DNA from: an uncultured Burkholderiales bacterium
GTDB taxonomy: Bacteria; Pseudomonadota; Gammaproteobacteria; Burkholderiales; Burkholderiaceae_C
Reading direction: 5' to 3'
Length of the DNA stretch: 8,798 nucleotides
NCBI GenBank assembly: GCA_903953985.1
Contig: CAJBLW010000446.1
Coordinates: 1 to 8,798, forward strand
The notes under the pieces are model-generated. The model saw only the letters and a list, made by a program, of their open reading frames with translations. It did no database searches and was not told where the DNA came from. The first letter of the stretch is position 1; each line of letters opens with the position of its first letter. The translations under genes and the position numbers were made by a program. This document shows, in pieces, positions 5,499-8,798 of the stretch.

Positions 5499-6079
5499 GC
5501 CGCCAGCAGGCGCTCCAAAGCAGCCAAATCTCCCCGAGGCGAGCGGCCTTGCGTGTCGGGCAGCAAAGCCCCGCGCAGATCGTCCAGATCGTAAATGCGC
5601 AGGTGCACCCCCACATCTTCGTTCAACGCGTCACAAAAACTGTGAACACTCAGGACATCCACATCGTCTCCGTGCAGCCCACGCGCAGTTTGCACCTCGT
5701 AACGCTGGTTCTGGTTGATCAAGGCGATCTCGGCCGATTTGGGGTCGTCGCAAAACAAGGCCAAATCCACATCGCACAGGCGCGTGGCCCAACCCTGCCA
5801 GACCGCGCCGCCCAGGTGCGGGCGGAATTCGACCAGGCGTTGCATCCAGACCCTTGCCAATTCGCGCAAGGCCAGCAACTCAGTTGGCTGCGTGTCGGCG
5901 CAAAACAAGGCGATGTAGTCGCGCACCTCGGTCTCGACCACATCGTTGGTGGGCAAGGCAGTACGGCTGGGCAGACCCAACTCTTTCAGGGCGCGGTGCT
6001 TGGCCGGACCAAAAGCCAGGCCTTCCTCCACCACCAAACGGGCAGCGGTGGCGGCAATTTCAAGGGCAAGGTCGTTCAT
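5495..6079 (-). CDS. Conserved-looking hypothetical protein with nucleotidyltransferase-like signature
   Basis: I do not firmly recognise this 194-residue protein. It lacks a signal peptide or membrane segment and looks like a soluble cytoplasmic protein. Its N-terminal half (1-85) is predicted helical (IAATAARLVVEEGL, LLALRELARVWMQRL). The second half begins with an LGG (89-91), then eleven residues, then DVDLALF (103-109). This spacing fits the hG[GS]-x(7-13)-DhDh pattern of polymerase-beta-type nucleotidyltransferases. A possible third acidic residue is Asp141 in VDVLSV. The activity is unproven. The frame stays open upstream into mpl on the other strand, but the ATG at 6079 is chosen because it lies just outside mpl and has a CACAAT hexamer 8 bp before it. 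The stop overlaps the TlpA gene start by 4 bp, so the two are probably co-translated. Confidence 0.8.
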   Translation of the reverse strand: MNDLALEIAATAARLVVEEGLAFGPAKHRALKELGLPSRTALPTNDVVETEVRDYIALFCADTQPTELLALRELARVWMQRLVEFRPHLGGAVWQGWATRLCDVDLALFCDDPKSAEIALINQNQRYEVQTARGLHGDDVDVLSVHSFCDALNEDVGVHLRIYDLDDLRGALLPDTQGRSPRGDLAALERLLAA

Positions 6080-6087
6080 GGGCACCG

Positions 6088-6093
6088 ATTGTG
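6088..6093 (-). promoter_or_regulatory. Possible -10 element of the 194-aa gene
   Basis: Read on the minus strand, CACAAT (4 of 6 to the -10 consensus) lies 8 bp before the ATG at 6079. No Shine-Dalgarno lies between. If used, the transcript would be leaderless or nearly so. This is a weak match without a clear -35. Confidence 0.25.
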
Positions 6094-6127
6094 ACCCGAC
6101 CCAGGCGAGACCGAGCCGATGCACCTC

Positions 6128-6133
6128 TAAAAT
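6128..6133 (+). promoter_or_regulatory. Possible -10 element of a leaderless mpl transcript
   Basis: TAAAAT (5 of 6 to the -10 consensus) is followed by CCGGGC and then the ATG at 6140. Normal spacing puts the transcription start at the A of the ATG. No purine-rich Shine-Dalgarno lies before the start. The -35 position (about 6105-6110) does not resemble the consensus. Confidence 0.45.
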
Positions 6134-6139
6134 CCGGGC

Positions 6140-7507
6140 ATGCATATACATATTCTGGGGATCTGCGGCACCTTCATGGGCGGCGTGGCTGCGCTGGCCC
6201 GCGAAGCTGGCCATCAAGTGACCGGTTGCGACGCGGGCGTTTACCCGCCGATGAGCGACCAATTGCGCGCTCTGGGCATCGAGCTGATCGAAGGCTTTGA
6301 CGCCGAACAAATGGCCTTGAAGCCTGATGTGTACGTGATCGGGAACGTGGTCAGTCGTGCACGACTGCCCGACGGCAGCCCCAAATTCCCGTTGATGGAA
6401 GCCATTTTGGAAGCAGGTGCGCCCTACACCAGTGGCCCGCAATGGTTGTCTGAGCACGTTTTGCAAGGCCAGCATGTGCTGGCCGTGGCGGGCACCCACG
6501 GCAAAACCACCACCACGTCCATGCTGGCCTGGGTGCTGGAACAAGCCGGGCTCTCCCCCGGCTTTTTGGTGGGTGGCGTACCGCTGAATTTTGGCGTCTC
6601 GGCACGCCTGGGGGGTGGTCAATACTTTGTCATCGAGGCCGACGAATACGATACCGCCTTCTTCGACAAGCGCAGCAAATTTGTCCACTACCGCCCTCGC
6701 ACCGCCATACTGAACAACTTGGAATTCGACCACGCCGACATTTTTGACGACCTGGCGGCCATCGAGCGCCAGTTCCACCACCTGGTGCGCACCATCCCAG
6801 GCTCAGGTCGTGTGGTGATCAACGGCCTGGAAGAAAGCCTGACGCGTGTGCTGGGGCAAGGCTGCTGGAGCGAGGTGCGCACGTTTGGCGCTGCCGTGAG
6901 CGACTTCGTGGCCGAGGGCGAGCCTGCCCAATTCAAGGTGCTGCAAGCCGGCAAAGCGATGGCCGAGGTGCAGTGGGGCATTGGCGGCGTACACAACCAG
7001 CTCAATGCGCTGGCGACCATCGCCGCCGCAGAGCATGTGGGAGTGACCCCTGCCGTTGCCGCAAAGGCACTGGCCAGTTTTGAAAACGTTAAGCGCCGAA
7101 TGGAAGTGCGCGGCCAAGTCAAAGGCGTCACCGTCTATGACGACTTTGCCCACCACCCCACAGCGATCCGCACCACCGTCAACGGCCTGCGCCGCCAGGT
7201 GGGCGATGCCCGCATCCTCGCGATTTTTGAGCCGCGCAGCAACACCATGAAGCTGGGCAGCATGAAAGCGCAACTGCCTTGGAGCCTCGAAGAGGCCGAT
7301 CTGGCCTTTTGCCACGCGGGTGGCTTGGGCTGGGACGCCACAGCGGCTCTAGAGCCGATGGGCATGCGCGCGCAAGTGGGTGCCAACATAGAAGAAGTCA
7401 TTGCACAGGTGCTGGCCCAAGCAAGGCCAGGCGATCACCTGCTGTGCATGAGCAACGGCGGCTTTGGTGAGATTCACGCCAAATTGCTGGAAGCCCTGGC
7501 CGAATGA
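6140..7507 (+). CDS. mpl: UDP-MurNAc:L-alanyl-gamma-D-glutamyl-meso-diaminopimelate ligase
   Basis: The 455-residue Mur-ligase family enzyme recycles peptidoglycan by attaching the released L-Ala-gamma-D-Glu-meso-DAP tripeptide to UDP-MurNAc with ATP in the cytoplasm. Its N-terminus HIHILGICGTFMGG (2-15) is the Mpl form of the UDP-binding loop; MurC differs here. The ATP loop is GTHGKTTT (118-125). EADEYD (166-171) and NLEFDHADIF (193-202) supply metal and substrate contacts. GVHNQLN (283-289) is the central Mur-ligase motif. The C-terminal domain has YDDFAHHPTAI (333-343) and FEPRSNT (363-369). Length fits Mpl (E. coli 457). The ATG at 6140 begins the conserved motif directly, so it is well fixed although no Shine-Dalgarno is present. 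The gene is divergent from the 194-aa gene and convergent with the DAHP synthase gene. Confidence 0.96.
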   Translation: MHIHILGICGTFMGGVAALAREAGHQVTGCDAGVYPPMSDQLRALGIELIEGFDAEQMALKPDVYVIGNVVSRARLPDGSPKFPLMEAILEAGAPYTSGPQWLSEHVLQGQHVLAVAGTHGKTTTTSMLAWVLEQAGLSPGFLVGGVPLNFGVSARLGGGQYFVIEADEYDTAFFDKRSKFVHYRPRTAILNNLEFDHADIFDDLAAIERQFHHLVRTIPGSGRVVINGLEESLTRVLGQGCWSEVRTFGAAVSDFVAEGEPAQFKVLQAGKAMAEVQWGIGGVHNQLNALATIAAAEHVGVTPAVAAKALASFENVKRRMEVRGQVKGVTVYDDFAHHPTAIRTTVNGLRRQVGDARILAIFEPRSNTMKLGSMKAQLPWSLEEADLAFCHAGGLGWDATAALEPMGMRAQVGANIEEVIAQVLAQARPGDHLLCMSNGGFGEIHAKLLEALAE

Positions 7508-7511
7508 TTTC

Positions 7512-7593
7512 AGACAGGGCTTGACCCGAGATCCATGATTTCAAGTGCGCTGCGCAAGGGCCAAAGCGTAGACCCCGGATCTTCGTCCGGGGT
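7512..7593. repeat. Intergenic palindromic repeat-like sequence between convergent genes
   Basis: The 111-bp gap between mpl and the DAHP synthase gene holds two related pieces. ACCCCGGA (7572-7579) pairs with TCCGGGGT (7586-7593) as an 8-bp hairpin with a TCTTCG loop. GGGCTTGACCCGAGATCCATG (7517-7537) looks like a decayed copy of the same general type, dispersed CCGGGnnnnnCCCGG-with-GGATCC repeats seen in many proteobacterial genomes. A third small palindrome, TGCGCTGCGCA, lies at 7546-7556. None has a T-tract, so ordinary intrinsic termination is not evident. No gene is seen in this gap. Confidence 0.5.
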
Positions 7594-7618
7594 GACAAAA
7601 CAGGGGGCTTTGTATGGA

Positions 7619-8740
7619 TCAGCGGCTGCGACGCGCCTTCACCGCATTCGACAGCACCTGCAACACGCCCACACTGTCGTCCCAGCCAATGCAGGCGTCG
7701 GTGATGCTCTGACCGTAGGTCAGCTTCGCAACATCGTGCTGGCCAGGCGTGAACTTTTGGGCACCGTCCACGATGTGGCTCTCGACCATGACGCCAAACA
7801 CCTGGCGTGAGCCGCCGCTGATTTGTGTGGCAATGTCTTTGGCCACATCGATCTGGCGCTCGTGCTTTTTGCTGCTGTTGGCATGGCTGCAGTCCACCAT
7901 CAAGGTGGCGGGCAGCTTGGCCGCTTCCAGTTCCTTGCAAGCCGCAGCCACGCTTTCGGCGTCGTAGTTGGGGGCTTTGCCGCCGCGCAAAATCACATGG
8001 CAATCCTGGTTGCCCTGGGTTTGAACAATGGCGACCTGGCCGTTTTTGTGCACAGACAAAAAGTGATGCCCCCGGGCTGCAGCCTGGATCGCGTCGGTCG
8101 CGATCTTGATGTTGCCGTCGGTGCCGTTCTTGAAGCCGATGGGCGCCGACAAGCCAGAAGCCAACTCGCGGTGGACCTGGCTTTCGGTGGTGCGCGCACC
8201 GATGGCGCCCCAGCTGATCAGGTCGCCAATGTATTGGGGCGAGATCACGTCCAAAAACTCGCTGCCTGCGGGCACGCCCTGGCGGTTGATTTCGATCAGC
8301 AGTTGGCGGGCGATGCGCAGACCTTCGTCGATGCGAAAACTCTCGTCCAGGTAGGGGTCGTTGATCAAGCCCTTCCAGCCCACGGTGGTGCGGGGCTTTT
8401 CGAAGTAAACGCGCATCACGATTTCCAGCGTGTCGGCGTATTTTTCACGCAGGGGCTTCAGGCGGCGAGCATAGTCAAGCGCCGCAGCCGGGTCGTGGAT
8501 CGAGCAAGGGCCAATGATGACCAGCAAGCGGTCGTCTTGGCCGTGCACGATTTTTTGAATGGCTTTGCGGGTTTGGGCGATCAGAGTTTCCGTCGCCGTG
8601 CCGGCAATCGGAAAGAAGCGGATCAAATGTTCTGGAGGCGGGAGCACAGTGATGTCCTTGATGCGTTCGTCGTCGGTCTGGCCTTTGCGGTCGGCGGCAT
8701 TCGGATACCAGCTCTCAGGGGCAGTGGTTTTGGCGTTCAT
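7619..8740 (-). CDS. aroG: 3-deoxy-7-phosphoheptulonate (DAHP) synthase, class I
   Basis: The 373-residue enzyme condenses phosphoenolpyruvate and erythrose 4-phosphate to DAHP, the entry step of the shikimate pathway, in the cytoplasm. Motifs in order: IGPCSIHDP (76-84), KPRTTVGWKG (115-124), GARTTESQVHRE (181-192), IGFKNGTDG (201-209), DCSHANS (283-289), ESHIVDG (320-326) and SITDACIGWDD (345-355). The metal ligands of E. coli AroG are all present as Cys79, His286, Glu320 and Asp348. Residues matching the E. coli AroG feedback positions D146, P150 and S180 are kept as Asp164, Pro168 and Ser198, so feedback inhibition is plausible, but which aromatic amino acid acts is not readable; the symbol aroG could equally be aroF or aroH. 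It is about 23 residues longer than E. coli AroG, mostly at the N-terminus. The start has GAGGAG 6 bp upstream. Confidence 0.95.
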   Translation of the reverse strand: MNAKTTAPESWYPNAADRKGQTDDERIKDITVLPPPEHLIRFFPIAGTATETLIAQTRKAIQKIVHGQDDRLLVIIGPCSIHDPAAALDYARRLKPLREKYADTLEIVMRVYFEKPRTTVGWKGLINDPYLDESFRIDEGLRIARQLLIEINRQGVPAGSEFLDVISPQYIGDLISWGAIGARTTESQVHRELASGLSAPIGFKNGTDGNIKIATDAIQAAARGHHFLSVHKNGQVAIVQTQGNQDCHVILRGGKAPNYDAESVAAACKELEAAKLPATLMVDCSHANSSKKHERQIDVAKDIATQISGGSRQVFGVMVESHIVDGAQKFTPGQHDVAKLTYGQSITDACIGWDDSVGVLQVLSNAVKARRSR

Positions 8741-8746
8741 CGTGGA

Positions 8747-8752
8747 CTCCTC
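8747..8752 (-). promoter_or_regulatory. Ribosome binding site of the DAHP synthase gene
   Basis: On the minus strand GAGGAG ends 6 bp before the ATG at 8740. This is a strong Shine-Dalgarno with normal spacing and fixes the start. Confidence 0.85.
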
Positions 8753-8769
8753 AATTGAAAAAACAGGTG

Positions 8770-8798
8770 AAAAAAAACCGCCGGGCTTTGGGGCTCCG
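8770..8798 (-). terminator. Truncated terminator or attenuator upstream of the DAHP synthase gene
   Basis: Read on the minus strand, the window edge gives CGGAGCCCCAAAG, then the arm CCCGGCGG (8785-8778), then eight T (8777-8770). The CGG at the very edge could begin to pair with the arm; the rest of the 5' arm would lie outside the window. The form is that of an intrinsic terminator. It ends only 29 bp before the ATG at 8740, leaving almost no room for a separate promoter, so it may act inside the aroG leader instead of ending an upstream gene. Confidence 0.55.

Noticed and set aside
6080..6781. In-frame upstream extension of the 194-aa gene into mpl (up to 428 residues)
   Set aside because: The added part is antisense to the conserved N-terminal half of mpl. 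The ATG at 6079 gives a compact protein just outside mpl.
7823..8758. 311-codon plus-strand frame antisense to the DAHP synthase gene
   Set aside because: It mirrors a strongly conserved enzyme gene and has no supporting motif or ribosome binding site.

Overview
The window reads as ordinary chromosomal, mostly housekeeping DNA of a betaproteobacterium of the order Burkholderiales, most likely family Comamonadaceae. The grounds are moderately high GC, the accB-accC-prmA-zinc-ribbon/DUF3426 gene order, an Ala/Lys histone H1-like gene beside nrdB, an Mpl-type murein recycling ligase and a class I DAHP synthase. The genus cannot be fixed from this sequence. I see no phage, transposase, plasmid, CRISPR, tRNA or rRNA.

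Layout. (1) 1-1123, plus strand: the 3' part of nrdB (aerobic ribonucleotide reductase small subunit), a terminator-like hairpin, a second very stable hairpin, two abutting small palindromes, a strong ribosome binding site, an Ala/Lys-only histone H1-like gene and its Rho-independent terminator. (2) 1152-6079, minus strand: a six-gene block read from right to left: an unidentified 194-aa protein, a TlpA-type thioredoxin, accB, accC, prmA and a zinc-ribbon/DUF3426 membrane protein. The first two genes overlap by 4 bp. A 158-bp gap precedes accB and probably holds its promoter. accB, accC, prmA and the DUF3426 gene follow with gaps of 15, 6 and 19 bp. (3) 6140-7507, plus strand: mpl, divergent from the 194-aa gene across a 60-bp gap. 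(4) 7508-7618: a convergent intergenic stretch with palindromic repeat-like sequence. (5) 7619-8740, minus strand: DAHP synthase (aroG-type), preceded at the window edge by a hairpin arm and T-tract placed so close to the gene that it may be an attenuator.

Functionally the block joins the first committed step of fatty acid synthesis (AccB/AccC), ribosomal protein L11 methylation (PrmA), extracytoplasmic thiol redox chemistry (TlpA-like), cell wall recycling (Mpl), aromatic amino acid entry (AroG) and dNTP supply (NrdB). No convincing new defence or mobile system is present. The points most worth following are the candidate aroG attenuator, the unidentified 194-aa protein with a nucleotidyltransferase-like signature, a recurring '-10 hexamer 6-8 nt before ATG with no Shine-Dalgarno' arrangement suggesting leaderless transcripts, and the dense palindromes between nrdB and the histone gene.
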